Below the pieces are notes generated by a model. That model was not told the origin of the DNA. It worked only from the letters and a program-made list of their open reading frames with translations, and did no database searches. A program made the position numbers and the translations under genes. From contig NZ_CP054301.1 in the NCBI RefSeq assembly GCF_013372285.1, forward strand, positions 854,001-918,000: a stretch of DNA of 64,000 bases. Reading direction: 5' to 3'. Source of the DNA: Marinomonas primoryensis. GTDB lineage: Bacteria > Pseudomonadota > Gammaproteobacteria > Pseudomonadales > Marinomonadaceae. Below are positions 18,127 through 26,908 of this stretch, in pieces (positions within the stretch are counted from its first letter, which is position 1; every line of letters starts with the position of its first letter).

Positions 18127-19956
18127 ATGACTTTTGGAAGCAAGTGTTCTGTTTTTGGTTATTTTCTAATAATAAATATATTTTTCTCCATTCTTTTGGC
18201 GATTAGATATTTTTCATTTTTACCTGAACTTCCCTCTGATATTTTTGGTGTCTCTTTTATTCTCACTAGCTTAATAGGGCAGATGGCCTTATTGGGCGGA
18301 ATATTGGGTTTCTTTACATTGTTTTTTGTCTTTTTGCCTAGAAAATTCTTTTATCTAGTTGTTAGTCTTTTAGCGTCTACCTCGTTATTTGTACTATTGA
18401 TTGATACCTTTGTTTTCGCTCAATATCGTTTTCATATCAATGAGGTCGTCCTTAAGCTGGTATTATCCGGCGATGTGGTCGATTTTTCTATTGTAACTTG
18501 GCTTATCGCTGTTTTTAGTTTTCTTATTATATTTTTAATTGAATATGCCTTATTGCATTTTTTAGGTGCTCGTTCAGGAAGGGGAGTCAAAAAAAGGTAT
18601 TTTGTATTCTTTTTTGTTTTATGTTTTTTTGTGAGTAATTTTATCCATATATGGGCTGCAGCAAATGCTTATCAGCCTGTTACCATAAGCAAAAGTTATT
18701 TGCCTCTTTTTCAACCTGCTACGGCAAATGGATTGATGCGTAAGTACGGCTGGATTGATGATGAGGCATTAGAGCAACAGAAAGCATTGTCTTATAAAGT
18801 GAGCAGTAATCTTAATTACCCAATTGGAGAGCTAAGTACTGTCGCTATTGATAAGCCTGTCAATATTATGTTTTTGGTGGTGGACTCATGGCGTTTTGAT
18901 ACTTTTAATTTGGATAATTCACCTAATATATGGGCTTATGCTCAAAATGGTGTTTCTTTCACAAATCACATATCAACAGGGAATGCGACTCGAACAGGGA
19001 TTTTTGGTCTTTTTTATGGCTTGCCAGGAACATATTGGCAAAATATGTTATCGAATCAAAAATCGCCTGTTTTTATGGATCATCTTCAAGCATTGGATTA
19101 TCAGTTAGGTATTTTTACTTCTGCTTCTTTAACTGACCCTGAGTTTAATCAAACTGTTTTTACTAAAGTGAGTAACCTACGTTTAAGGTCTGAAGGACGT
19201 TCTCCTTCTGAAAGAGATAAAAACCTGACAGAAGATTGGTTGCAGTGGTATCAACATAGAGATAAGTCTAAGCCCGCTTTTTCGTTTCTTTTTTACGATG
19301 CCCCACACGGCTACGACTTCCCACAAGATTATGATAAAAAATATGAGCCTATGTTGGATGAAGTTAATTACCTGGTTCTTAATAAGGATACGGACCCAAC
19401 TCTATTCATGAATCGCTATAAAACGAGTGTTCGTTATGTTGATGATTTGGCTAAAAGGGTGTTTGACGAGTTGAGGGCAACGGGGGATGTGGACAATACG
19501 GTTGTGATTATTACCGGCGATCATGCTCAAGAATTGAATGACAATAAATTAAATTACTGGGGTCATAATAGTAATTTTACGGCAGCACAAACTCATGTAC
19601 CTTTTGTGATAGTTGGGCCTGATATTAAAATGAAATCACAGGGAAAAGAGAAGCAATCGATAACGAGCCATGAAGACGTTGTACCTACATTAATGAAACA
19701 TTATCTTGGCGTCACAAGTCCTCTAGAAGCTTATTCAGGAGGCATTGATCTTTTAGATAAAGCGGAGAGTCGAGACTGGGTACTGTCTTCAAGTTATGCT
19801 AGCTATGCGATGATTACTCATGACACCATTTTGGAGGTGGGTGCTGGTGGTCAATATACAATATATGACCTAACCAACCGAATAAAAAAAGAGGCAGAGC
19901 CTAACTATGTCTATTTAAAAGAAGCACTAGAAAGTGTGAGTCGTTTTAGGAAATAG
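18127..19956 (+). CDS. PbgA/YejM-like inner-membrane sulfatase-fold protein
   Basis: This 609-residue protein has five membrane segments in about residues 10-180 (DUF3413-type) and a large periplasmic alkaline-phosphatase/sulfatase-fold domain from about 235 onward. Shared features with E. coli YejM (PbgA/LapC) include the linker HIWAAANAYQPVTISK, ISTGNATRTGIFGLFYG, and DNTVVIITGDHAQELND. The sulfatase Cys motif (CxPxR) is absent, as in YejM. In enterobacteria, YejM senses periplasmic LPS and restrains LapB/FtsH turnover of LpxC. A similar role in lipid A homeostasis is inferred here. It sits between ugd and the LPS-core cluster, which fits an envelope role. Confidence 0.82.
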   Translation: MTFGSKCSVFGYFLIINIFFSILLAIRYFSFLPELPSDIFGVSFILTSLIGQMALLGGILGFFTLFFVFLPRKFFYLVVSLLASTSLFVLLIDTFVFAQYRFHINEVVLKLVLSGDVVDFSIVTWLIAVFSFLIIFLIEYALLHFLGARSGRGVKKRYFVFFFVLCFFVSNFIHIWAAANAYQPVTISKSYLPLFQPATANGLMRKYGWIDDEALEQQKALSYKVSSNLNYPIGELSTVAIDKPVNIMFLVVDSWRFDTFNLDNSPNIWAYAQNGVSFTNHISTGNATRTGIFGLFYGLPGTYWQNMLSNQKSPVFMDHLQALDYQLGIFTSASLTDPEFNQTVFTKVSNLRLRSEGRSPSERDKNLTEDWLQWYQHRDKSKPAFSFLFYDAPHGYDFPQDYDKKYEPMLDEVNYLVLNKDTDPTLFMNRYKTSVRYVDDLAKRVFDELRATGDVDNTVVIITGDHAQELNDNKLNYWGHNSNFTAAQTHVPFVIVGPDIKMKSQGKEKQSITSHEDVVPTLMKHYLGVTSPLEAYSGGIDLLDKAESRDWVLSSSYASYAMITHDTILEVGAGGQYTIYDLTNRIKKEAEPNYVYLKEALESVSRFRK

Positions 19957-19983
19957 ATAGGCTAATAGGATTCATTTTTTTAG

Positions 19984-20022
19984 AATAATAGCCTGAGACT
20001 TTTAGTCTCGGGCTATTATTTT
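19984..20022. terminator. Bidirectional intrinsic terminator
   Basis: AATAATAGCCTGAGACT pairs with AGTCTCGGGCTATTATT around a 3-base loop (one wobble), followed by a T-run on the plus strand and preceded by A-rich sequence. It separates the YejM-like gene from the convergent glycosyltransferase, whose stop codon (20002-20004) falls inside the hairpin. Confidence 0.88.
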
Positions 20023-21051
20023 TTTATAGAGTGACAAGTATCTTTCCGCCATTCTTTGTGGAGTATAGTTTTCGAGTTGTTTTTTTGCGCCTTCAACTAG
20101 TGTTGCTTGAAGTTCTTTGTCTTCAGAAAGTCTTATTATCGCATTTTTCAGTGCTAAGCTATCGTTTGGTGCGACAAGTAATCCTGTTTCGTTATCAATA
20201 ACAATGTCTGGAATGCCGCCGACATTTGAGGCAATGATAGGGACGCCAGCGTCCATTACATCTAATAGAGTTGAGCCCAAACCTTCATTCCGAGAGGGAA
20301 AGGCAAAGAGGTCGAAGAATGGTAAATAGTCCCCAATCTTTGGTTTAAATCCCATCCATGTAATATTTTTATTCCCTTTGGATAAAGACTCGAGTTCTTC
20401 TTTATCTGCACCGTCTCCGAAAAAGACGATATGTAAATTCGGATGACTTTCTTCTAATAGGCTAGCAGCTTCAATAAGAACCTTTTGGCCTTTATGTTTA
20501 TCTACTAGTGCACCCACATGACCAACGATAATTTTGCCTGGAAAGGTATTCCGAAATGCTTCCCCTTCTTTTTGGTTGGTTTCTAAGTGAGCGAGTGTGC
20601 TGGGTATTTGATACACCTTTCCCCATTGTTTATTGCGAATTTGGTTTGCAATAATAGTGGATATACCAACCAATGCTGAAGCATTGCAATACGTTTTTTT
20701 GTTGAACCATTTTTCTTTGATGGGAGTGTCGACTCGCCGAGTAATGATGTATGGCGTATTTTTTAGTGCTTTGTGTAGGTAAGCCCAATGAACGGCTTTG
20801 GCTTCATGTGCATGAATGACATCAACATAAGGTGTTGAATAGTGACCAGATAACTGGTGATTTGCTGTAACGAATGTCAGGCCTTTAACGTCTTCAAGTC
20901 TAGAGCGAAGAGGTGAATTTTCGCGGCAAGCAAGTAGTTGTTTGGTTTTAAAGTGCTTGGACAGTGCCCTAATGAGAAGCTCTGTTTGCCTTTCTCCACC
21001 GCGGAAGCCTTTGGCTAGATTTACATGAAGTACTGTTAGCGTTTTGCTCAA
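20002..21051 (-). CDS. GT4-family glycosyltransferase, likely LPS core
   Basis: This 349-residue GT-B glycosyltransferase opens with an N-terminal domain containing HVNLAKGFRGGERQTELLI. Its C-terminal nucleotide-sugar domain includes VGHVGALVDKHKGQKVLIEA and FPSRNEGLGSTLLDVMDAG, the latter containing the E-x7-D/E donor motif. No signal or membrane segment is seen, so it should act at the cytosolic face of the inner membrane. It is the last gene of a leftward LPS-core operon, 18 bases after the WaaE-like gene. It probably adds a hexose to the core, but neither donor nor acceptor can be named. Confidence 0.85.
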   Translation of the reverse strand: MSKTLTVLHVNLAKGFRGGERQTELLIRALSKHFKTKQLLACRENSPLRSRLEDVKGLTFVTANHQLSGHYSTPYVDVIHAHEAKAVHWAYLHKALKNTPYIITRRVDTPIKEKWFNKKTYCNASALVGISTIIANQIRNKQWGKVYQIPSTLAHLETNQKEGEAFRNTFPGKIIVGHVGALVDKHKGQKVLIEAASLLEESHPNLHIVFFGDGADKEELESLSKGNKNITWMGFKPKIGDYLPFFDLFAFPSRNEGLGSTLLDVMDAGVPIIASNVGGIPDIVIDNETGLLVAPNDSLALKNAIIRLSEDKELQATLVEGAKKQLENYTPQRMAERYLSLYKKIIARD

Positions 21052-21069
21052 AGTGTGTCGCCTGTTTTA

Positions 21070-21855
21070 TTACCAAATATTTTTGAAGTCATCTTGTTTT
21101 GTGACGCTAGGATCTCGCTGGTATTCGAGCAGCTTTGCGTATTTTAGATAGCTATTGACGGCTGCACTTAACGCTACTGTCATTCCATCTACGCCGCCCA
21201 TAAATCCTCGCTGAAAAACATATTTACGGATAAAGGCATTTAGGCCATGGGTAAAAGGAGAGAAAGAGTTGGCTCGCTTTCCTTTTGCATACATGATTTT
21301 AGCGGCTCTTCCGCTGAAGTTACGACCGGGCTTGGCAAATAATTCACCAATATTTTTAAATGAAAAGTGAATGATGTCAGCATCGATGTGTTTTATCTTT
21401 TTAGTCTGTACGCTGGCGTGCTGTTTTACATCGGCAAAACGTGTTTTTTCTGTATTGTATAATCGAATGCAGCGATCAGGATACCAACCGCAATGTTTGA
21501 TCCATCGATTACCAATCATGTTTTGTCTACGAAATGAATAGCCTTCAAGACTGGTGGATTCTAAGCTTAGTTGCTGAATGGCATGTGTCATTTCTGGTGT
21601 TAAGCGTTCATCTGCATCTAGGCTTAATACCCAAGCATTTCGGGTATGGTTCAGTGCGACATTTTTTTGGATGCCATCGCCTAAGTAAGGTTGATTGATG
21701 ATGGTTGCACCTAAGCGCCTTGCAATCTCAATGGTATTATCAGTACTTCCTGAGTCAACCACGATAATTTCATCGCAAACAGTCTGCATTGATTCTATAC
21801 AAGCCGCGATGTTTTTTTCTTCATTGAGAGTAATGATGTTGCCTGAAATTTTCAT
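21070..21855 (-). CDS. WaaE/KdtX-like GT2 glycosyltransferase
   Basis: This 261-residue GT-A fold enzyme is of family 2. ITLNEEKNIAACIES and VVDSGSTDNTIEIARRLGA form the nucleotide-binding part, and LSLDADERLTPEM gives the metal-binding DxD. The arrangement and the segment KHCGWYPDRCIRLYN match the WaaE/KdtX branch, whose best-studied member adds beta-glucose to heptose I of the LPS inner core. The start codon overlaps the upstream small gene by 4 bases, so the genes are coupled. Its position in a heptose/core operon supports a core-sugar role; the exact sugar is inferred. Confidence 0.85.
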   Translation of the reverse strand: MKISGNIITLNEEKNIAACIESMQTVCDEIIVVDSGSTDNTIEIARRLGATIINQPYLGDGIQKNVALNHTRNAWVLSLDADERLTPEMTHAIQQLSLESTSLEGYSFRRQNMIGNRWIKHCGWYPDRCIRLYNTEKTRFADVKQHASVQTKKIKHIDADIIHFSFKNIGELFAKPGRNFSGRAAKIMYAKGKRANSFSPFTHGLNAFIRKYVFQRGFMGGVDGMTVALSAAVNSYLKYAKLLEYQRDPSVTKQDDFKNIW

Positions 21856-22226
21856 GCTTGGCTCTTTAATAAGTTAACAGCGTATTCCGTCACGCTTTTG
21901 GTGGTAATTGTTTTTATGTCATGCCCTTTTTGTGGGAGCACTTTAACCGACTTTGGATGAGTGAGGAACCATTCAGTATAAGGAAGGCTTACATTCAGAG
22001 ACAAAGGACGAGTGCTTTTTAGTGCTTTTAGTTCTTCAAATTTACTATTTGAATCAATACACTCTTTTACCCAAGGTAGCTGGTTATAAATCCAAGCAAC
22101 ATAGCTTTTTGGTGAGAGCGTGAGAGGCTCTTGATGACAGTGATTCTGACAGAAGTAAGCCAATACCGGAAACGTTGTTATTTGAGCACCAAGATGGTGC
22201 CTATTTCTAAGTAATACAAGATTCAT
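21852..22226 (-). pseudogene. Short GT9-like (heptosyltransferase N-terminal) protein or remnant
   Basis: This 124-residue protein opens with MNLVLLRNRHHLGAQITTFP, which looks like the N-terminal strand-loop of GT9 heptosyltransferases (compare WaaF just upstream: [16 protein letters not shown]). It ends with a short tail, PKSVKVLPQKGHDIKTITTK. GT9 enzymes have about 320-350 residues, and here the nucleotide-sugar-binding half is missing. The frame is intact and starts 2 bases after the waaF stop. It may be an in-frame deletion remnant or a shortened protein with its own job. The GT9 resemblance rests on my reading of short motifs. Confidence 0.5.
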
Positions 22227-22228
22227 TA

Positions 22229-23227
22229 TCAGACGACAGCTCTTATCACCATGTCAGGAGTGAGTTGATTTTGACAGTTTGTATGCCCTAATGGGCAAGC
22301 TCGTTTAAAGCATGGCGAGCATTCAAGATGGAGATTATGAATGATTTTGTTGTCAGTCAGTGGTGGTGTAAATAGCTCGCTGGTGGAACCATAAATACCA
22401 TGTACTTCGGTGCCAACGGCCGCCGCGATGTGCATAAGACCAGAGTCATTACTCACAACCTTTTCTGCTGCTGCTAATAGGTCGATAGCGTCCACCAGCT
22501 GTGTTTTTCCGCACAAGTTGACGGCAAATTCACCAAGATGCTCAACGATGCTGTCTCCGTCGTTTTGGTCTTTCGGTCCGCCCAATACCCAAATTTGGTA
22601 ACCTGCTTCAATGGCGCTTTTAGCCAATTCGTGAAAATAGGCGATAGGCCATTGTTTCGAAGGACCAAATTCTGCACCAGCCATAAGTGCGATAGCAGGT
22701 CTGTTCGATAGATTGTGTTGTTGATAAAGGTTTTTCTGGTTTTCTGGGTCAACACGCAAAGAGGGAAATGGTATGTTTGTGGGCGGATAAGCCTGTTCCT
22801 TTGGCACACCTAAAGACGTAAAGCGTTTTACTGTTTGATTTAAAATGCTTTTATCTAGCTTGCGATGCTCATTCAGCAAAATATAGCGCTGTTCGCCTGT
22901 AAAACCTACACGATGAGGGACATTGGCGAAAAATGGAACTAATGCCGACTTCCACGAGCGGGGCATAATGATCGCATGGTCATAATGCTCTGAACGAAGC
23001 GAGTGGCCTAGTTTACGGCGCGTACTAATGCCCCATTCACCATGACCTGTGGGTAGGGTGATTGCATTACGTATTTCTGGCATTCTAGCCAAAATAGGCG
23101 ATGACCATTTCGGGCCAATAACATCGATGATAGCCTCTTCATCACGTTGCTTTAGCGTAATAAAAAGGCTTTGTGCCATCACCATGTCGCCAACCCAAGA
23201 TGGGCCAACAATTAAATATTTAGCCAT
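22229..23227 (-). CDS. waaF: ADP-heptose:LPS heptosyltransferase II
   Basis: This 332-residue GT9 enzyme transfers L-glycero-D-manno-heptose to the first heptose of the inner core. It shows the N-terminal [16 protein letters not shown], the central [21 protein letters not shown], and the donor-site segments [13 protein letters not shown] and [24 protein letters not shown]. The C-terminal [17 protein letters not shown] is characteristic of WaaF. The start overlaps the end of hldD by 8 bases, so the heptose-nucleotide maker and user are coupled. It acts at the cytosolic face of the inner membrane. Confidence 0.95.
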   Translation of the reverse strand: MAKYLIVGPSWVGDMVMAQSLFITLKQRDEEAIIDVIGPKWSSPILARMPEIRNAITLPTGHGEWGISTRRKLGHSLRSEHYDHAIIMPRSWKSALVPFFANVPHRVGFTGEQRYILLNEHRKLDKSILNQTVKRFTSLGVPKEQAYPPTNIPFPSLRVDPENQKNLYQQHNLSNRPAIALMAGAEFGPSKQWPIAYFHELAKSAIEAGYQIWVLGGPKDQNDGDSIVEHLGEFAVNLCGKTQLVDAIDLLAAAEKVVSNDSGLMHIAAAVGTEVHGIYGSTSELFTPPLTDNKIIHNLHLECSPCFKRACPLGHTNCQNQLTPDMVIRAVV

Positions 23228-24167
23228 TCGAATCGAGCCAACCTAGGTAATCTTGAACGCCTTGCGCCAATCCGCGGAAATCCCCTTTGTAACCAATGTC
23301 ACGTAACTTGGTTATATCGGCTTCGGTAAAGCTTTGATAGGCGCCTTTTAAATGTTCTGGAAAAGGGATGTATTCGATTTCGCCTTTCCCATAATGTCCG
23401 ATAACGGTTTCAGCAATGGTTCTAAAAGGCTCTGCTTTACCGGTACCTAGGTTAAAGATACCAGACTTGTTTGGATTCTCTAGGAACCAAAGTTTGGTAT
23501 TAACCAGATCTTCAACGTAAATAAAATCACGGCTTTGGCCTCCTGCTTCATAGCCGTCATAAGCCCCAAACAATTTTGGATTTTCATCAGCGAGTACTTG
23601 GTTACGAAGATGAAAGGCAACACTAGCCATGCTGTCTTTATGTTGCTCTCGAGGCCCGTAGACATTGAAGTAACGAAAGCCAACAATCTGACTTTTTGCC
23701 TTAGGCAGAACGGCACGAATGTATTGATCAAATTGAAATTTGGAGTATGCGTACATATTAAGAGGTTTTTCGTTTTCACGAGACTCTTGGAATACGGGAC
23801 CAGAGCCATAAACAGAGGCTGAAGACGCATAGGAAAATGGCGCTTCATGTTTCAAGCAAAAATCCAATACGGCTTTTGAATACTGATAATTAACGTCCAT
23901 GACAAATTTACCATTCCATTCTGTGGTGGCTGAACAAGCCCCTTCATGGAAAATGGCGATGGGTTTAATGTCAAGAGTGTCGTTTTTAATTGCGTCTAGG
24001 AAATCGTACATATCTATATAATCTGCAATATCAAGATCAGAGAGATTAAGGCACTTTTTCCCATCCGTTAAATCGTCAACTAAAAGGATATTTTTGATGC
24101 CTTTTTTATTTAACGCCTTGATGATGTTGCTGCCAATAAAGCCGGCGCCGCCAGTAACTATATACAT
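23220..24167 (-). CDS. hldD: ADP-L-glycero-D-manno-heptose 6-epimerase
   Basis: This 315-residue short-chain dehydrogenase-fold epimerase performs the last step of ADP-heptose synthesis, turning the D,D- into the L,D-isomer for LPS core. It has the NADP-binding [14 protein letters not shown], the catalytic Tyr-Lys pair in YAYSKFQFD, and HldD-typical stretches such as [13 protein letters not shown] and [18 protein letters not shown]. It is the second gene of the leftward operon, followed by waaF. The partner kinase/nucleotidyltransferase hldE is encoded on the opposite strand 1.3 kb away. Confidence 0.96.
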   Translation of the reverse strand: MYIVTGGAGFIGSNIIKALNKKGIKNILLVDDLTDGKKCLNLSDLDIADYIDMYDFLDAIKNDTLDIKPIAIFHEGACSATTEWNGKFVMDVNYQYSKAVLDFCLKHEAPFSYASSASVYGSGPVFQESRENEKPLNMYAYSKFQFDQYIRAVLPKAKSQIVGFRYFNVYGPREQHKDSMASVAFHLRNQVLADENPKLFGAYDGYEAGGQSRDFIYVEDLVNTKLWFLENPNKSGIFNLGTGKAEPFRTIAETVIGHYGKGEIEYIPFPEHLKGAYQSFTEADITKLRDIGYKGDFRGLAQGVQDYLGWLDSNG

Positions 24168-24235
24168 AATACATTTGTCCTAATGTGGAAGGCGTTGTCA
24201 TTGCTGATGTTTTGCCTGAGATCAGTGAGCCAAAT

Positions 24236-25384
24236 CTAAAAAGAATCCTGAAAACCATTGTTCGCTTTCGCCCATGCTATCACTTCTGTTAGGCCGAGAA
24301 AAATATGATAGCTGCTGGTGCCAGGAAGCGGAAAGTCTTTTGGTATATTGTCTTCATTGAGATACTCATTCCAGCGACCATTTTTCAAAAAATAGTGTTG
24401 CTGAGCAAAGTCGAGTGCTTTCTCTAAGCGGTCTATTTTTTCTTCTTTGCCAATGGGTATGACGGTTATTGCTTTAAGGTATTCTGTGATCGGCCAGACC
24501 CGCTTTTCTTTATCAATGGGCTGATAGTTATTGCCATCTATTTGGTTATAAATGCCCCCATTTTTCGCGAGCCCGTGCCTGGCGGCCGTTAACCATAATT
24601 GCTGGGCTAACTCGGTATAGTCGGAGTTGGGTAGTATTCTATTCGCCTGATAAAGCAACCACACCCACTCGAAGTGATGCCCCGGTTCTACTTGGCTACC
24701 TGTTTCAGGGTGAAGATGCCAATCTGAGCTGAAAAATTCACGCAGTGTCTTTGTGTCTTTGTGATAGAAGTGCTGAAGAGACAATGAGAGAAGCGACTGG
24801 ATAGTGTCTTTATAATCGCTATCCTGCGTGGCGTTAAAGGCCGCAATATAGCCTTCTAGTAAGTGCATATGTGGGTTTTGTCGGCGGATTTGGTTGGTGT
24901 CGACAGGATGTGACTCATAAAAACCACCAGATTCTGCTTGCATGTTTTCTAGCAAAAAACGGTGTGTTTTTTTCATATATTGAAGTGCGCGATCATCCTT
25001 TGTTACTTGATAGTAATGACTAAACGCCAATAAAACAAAGGCGAGAGCATAGGCATCAGATTGCTTGTCTTTTATTGAAAGATCGTCGTTTAACGAAAAG
25101 GTCCAGCGTTCATCAAGGAAGTAATGTGAGGTGATAAAGTCGAAAAGTGGGGTTAGCGTTGCTTGCCATTCAGGAGTGTTTTTTATCTGGCATGCATGGC
25201 TAAAGGTATAAAGTTGTCGGCATTGAGTGAGTAAGCGAATTCGACCCACTGAGTTTTTTGTCCAGTCGTGAGTCATACTTTCATAGCTAAAGCCTTGTTC
25301 TTTATTGATGCCATAAAGCGACCAGTTGCTTAGCAGCTCATCAAATAAGAATGATTGGCTAGATAGTAGAGCGGAATTCAGCAT
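24236..25384 (-). CDS. N-acylglucosamine 2-epimerase (AGE) family protein
   Basis: This 382-residue soluble protein is predicted to be an (alpha/alpha)6 barrel of the AGE / cellobiose 2-epimerase / YihS-like superfamily. Repeating helical segments include SDAYALAFVLLAFSHYYQ, RRQNPHMHLLEGYIAAF, EPGHHFEWVWLLYQA and WPITEYLKAI, with His and Glu residues in the usual pocket positions. Members isomerise mannose, fructose or N-acylated sugars. It is the first gene of the leftward LPS-core operon, so it may supply a sugar for the core or surface polymer. The substrate is not known. Confidence 0.82.
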   Translation of the reverse strand: MLNSALLSSQSFLFDELLSNWSLYGINKEQGFSYESMTHDWTKNSVGRIRLLTQCRQLYTFSHACQIKNTPEWQATLTPLFDFITSHYFLDERWTFSLNDDLSIKDKQSDAYALAFVLLAFSHYYQVTKDDRALQYMKKTHRFLLENMQAESGGFYESHPVDTNQIRRQNPHMHLLEGYIAAFNATQDSDYKDTIQSLLSLSLQHFYHKDTKTLREFFSSDWHLHPETGSQVEPGHHFEWVWLLYQANRILPNSDYTELAQQLWLTAARHGLAKNGGIYNQIDGNNYQPIDKEKRVWPITEYLKAITVIPIGKEEKIDRLEKALDFAQQHYFLKNGRWNEYLNEDNIPKDFPLPGTSSYHIFLGLTEVIAWAKANNGFQDSF

Positions 25385-25474
25385 AGTATAAAAGCCTTAT
25401 TTCGTATGTTTTAGGTATGTCCAACTTGGTGAGGGAGTATGATAAGATGAGCGAATCTAAAAATCGATTATTAT

Positions 25475-26908
25475 GTGCCTATGAACTCTTCGTATCTGAA
25501 TTTTAAAGACAAACACATCCTCGTCGTTGGGGACGTAATGTTAGATCGCTACTGGCATGGTGGCACCTCTCGTATTTCTCCTGAAGCACCAGTTCAAGTG
25601 GTGAAAGTGTCCAATATTGAAGATCGCCCTGGTGGGGCGGCGAACGTTGCACTTGGTTTAGCCAAGTTAGGTGTGTCGGTGACATTGGTTGGTGTGGTCG
25701 GTAATGATGAAAATGCAGATATTCTAGCGCGTTGTTTGGAAGAAGTGGGCGTTACGTGTCGATTTGTTCGCTCTGAAAATCTGCCAACGATTACAAAGTT
25801 GCGAGTGATGAGCCGTCATCAACAACTTATCCGTTTGGACTTTGAAGAACGCGAAGACAGTCTTTCTCAGAATGAGGCGCTAGCAAGTGTCGTAGAAGAG
25901 TGTCTGCCTGAATCGGATGCGGTTATTTTTTCAGATTATGCAAAAGGCTGTCTTGCCGATGTTCAGACCCTTATTGCCTTATCGAATACAGCGAATGTCC
26001 CTAGTTTTGTTGACCCAAAAGGCAATGATTTTTCGATTTATCGAGGGGCTACGTTGGTTAAGCCAAACCTACTTGAGTTCGAAACGATTGTGGGTAAATG
26101 CAGCTCAACGAAAGAGTTAGAAGACAAAGCGACAGCACTTCGTAAGCAGTTTGGCTGGAAGGCCTTACTCGTAACTCGTGGTGAAGATGGCTTGATTTTA
26201 CTGAGTGATGACAAACCGCCTTTTTCATTGGCGACGGCAGCAAAAGAAGTCTTTGACGTCACAGGGGCTGGCGACACCGTTGTGGCGGTTTTAACGGCCG
26301 TTTATGTTACCAGTAAACGGTTCATAGATGCAGTCGAATACGCCAATCAGGCAGCGGGTTATGTGGTTGGAAAATTAGGCACGGCATCCATCAGTGCTGA
26401 GCGCCTTGAGGCCATTATGTTTCAGCGTTCGCACACGTCGAATTTTGGTGTGCTCTCTCCAGAAGACTTACTTGCACAAATTAAGTTAGCGCAAATGAAC
26501 GGTGAAAAAATCGTTTTTACAAATGGTTGTTTCGATATTCTTCATCCAGGACACATCGCTTACATGAAGCAGGCCAAGGCACTTGGAGATAGATTAATTG
26601 TCGCGGTTAATACCGATGCATCTGTAAAGCGCCTTAAAGGGGAAAAACGTCCGATTAACCATTTGGTTCACCGCATGTCTGTACTTGAAGGGGTGGGGGC
26701 GATTGATTGGGTAACTTGGTTTGACCAAGATACACCAAAAGAAATAATTGAATTTTTAACACCAGATGTACTGGTCAAAGGCGGCGATTATACTGTTGAT
26801 AAAATCGTTGGCGCTGATCATGTGTTAGCGCATGGCGGTGAAGTGAAAGTTCTAACTTTTGTTGATGGTTATTCAACCACTGCTATTATCAAAAAAGCGA
26901 ATCTGTAA
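25475..26908 (+). CDS. hldE: Bifunctional heptose-7-phosphate kinase / heptose-1-phosphate adenylyltransferase
   Basis: This 477-residue fusion works in ADP-heptose synthesis. The N-terminal ribokinase-fold kinase (about 8-320) has GDVMLDRYWHGGTSRISPEAP and the FDVTGAGDTVVAVL active site. The C-terminal nucleotidyltransferase (about 345-477) has FTNGCFDILHPGHIAYM with the HxGH motif. Translation may begin at GTG 25475 or at ATG 25481, two codons later. It diverges from the hldD-waaF operon. The stop codon touches the ATG of msbA (TAAATG), so the lipid A exporter is co-expressed. Confidence 0.96.
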   Translation: MPMNSSYLNFKDKHILVVGDVMLDRYWHGGTSRISPEAPVQVVKVSNIEDRPGGAANVALGLAKLGVSVTLVGVVGNDENADILARCLEEVGVTCRFVRSENLPTITKLRVMSRHQQLIRLDFEEREDSLSQNEALASVVEECLPESDAVIFSDYAKGCLADVQTLIALSNTANVPSFVDPKGNDFSIYRGATLVKPNLLEFETIVGKCSSTKELEDKATALRKQFGWKALLVTRGEDGLILLSDDKPPFSLATAAKEVFDVTGAGDTVVAVLTAVYVTSKRFIDAVEYANQAAGYVVGKLGTASISAERLEAIMFQRSHTSNFGVLSPEDLLAQIKLAQMNGEKIVFTNGCFDILHPGHIAYMKQAKALGDRLIVAVNTDASVKRLKGEKRPINHLVHRMSVLEGVGAIDWVTWFDQDTPKEIIEFLTPDVLVKGGDYTVDKIVGADHVLAHGGEVKVLTFVDGYSTTAIIKKANL

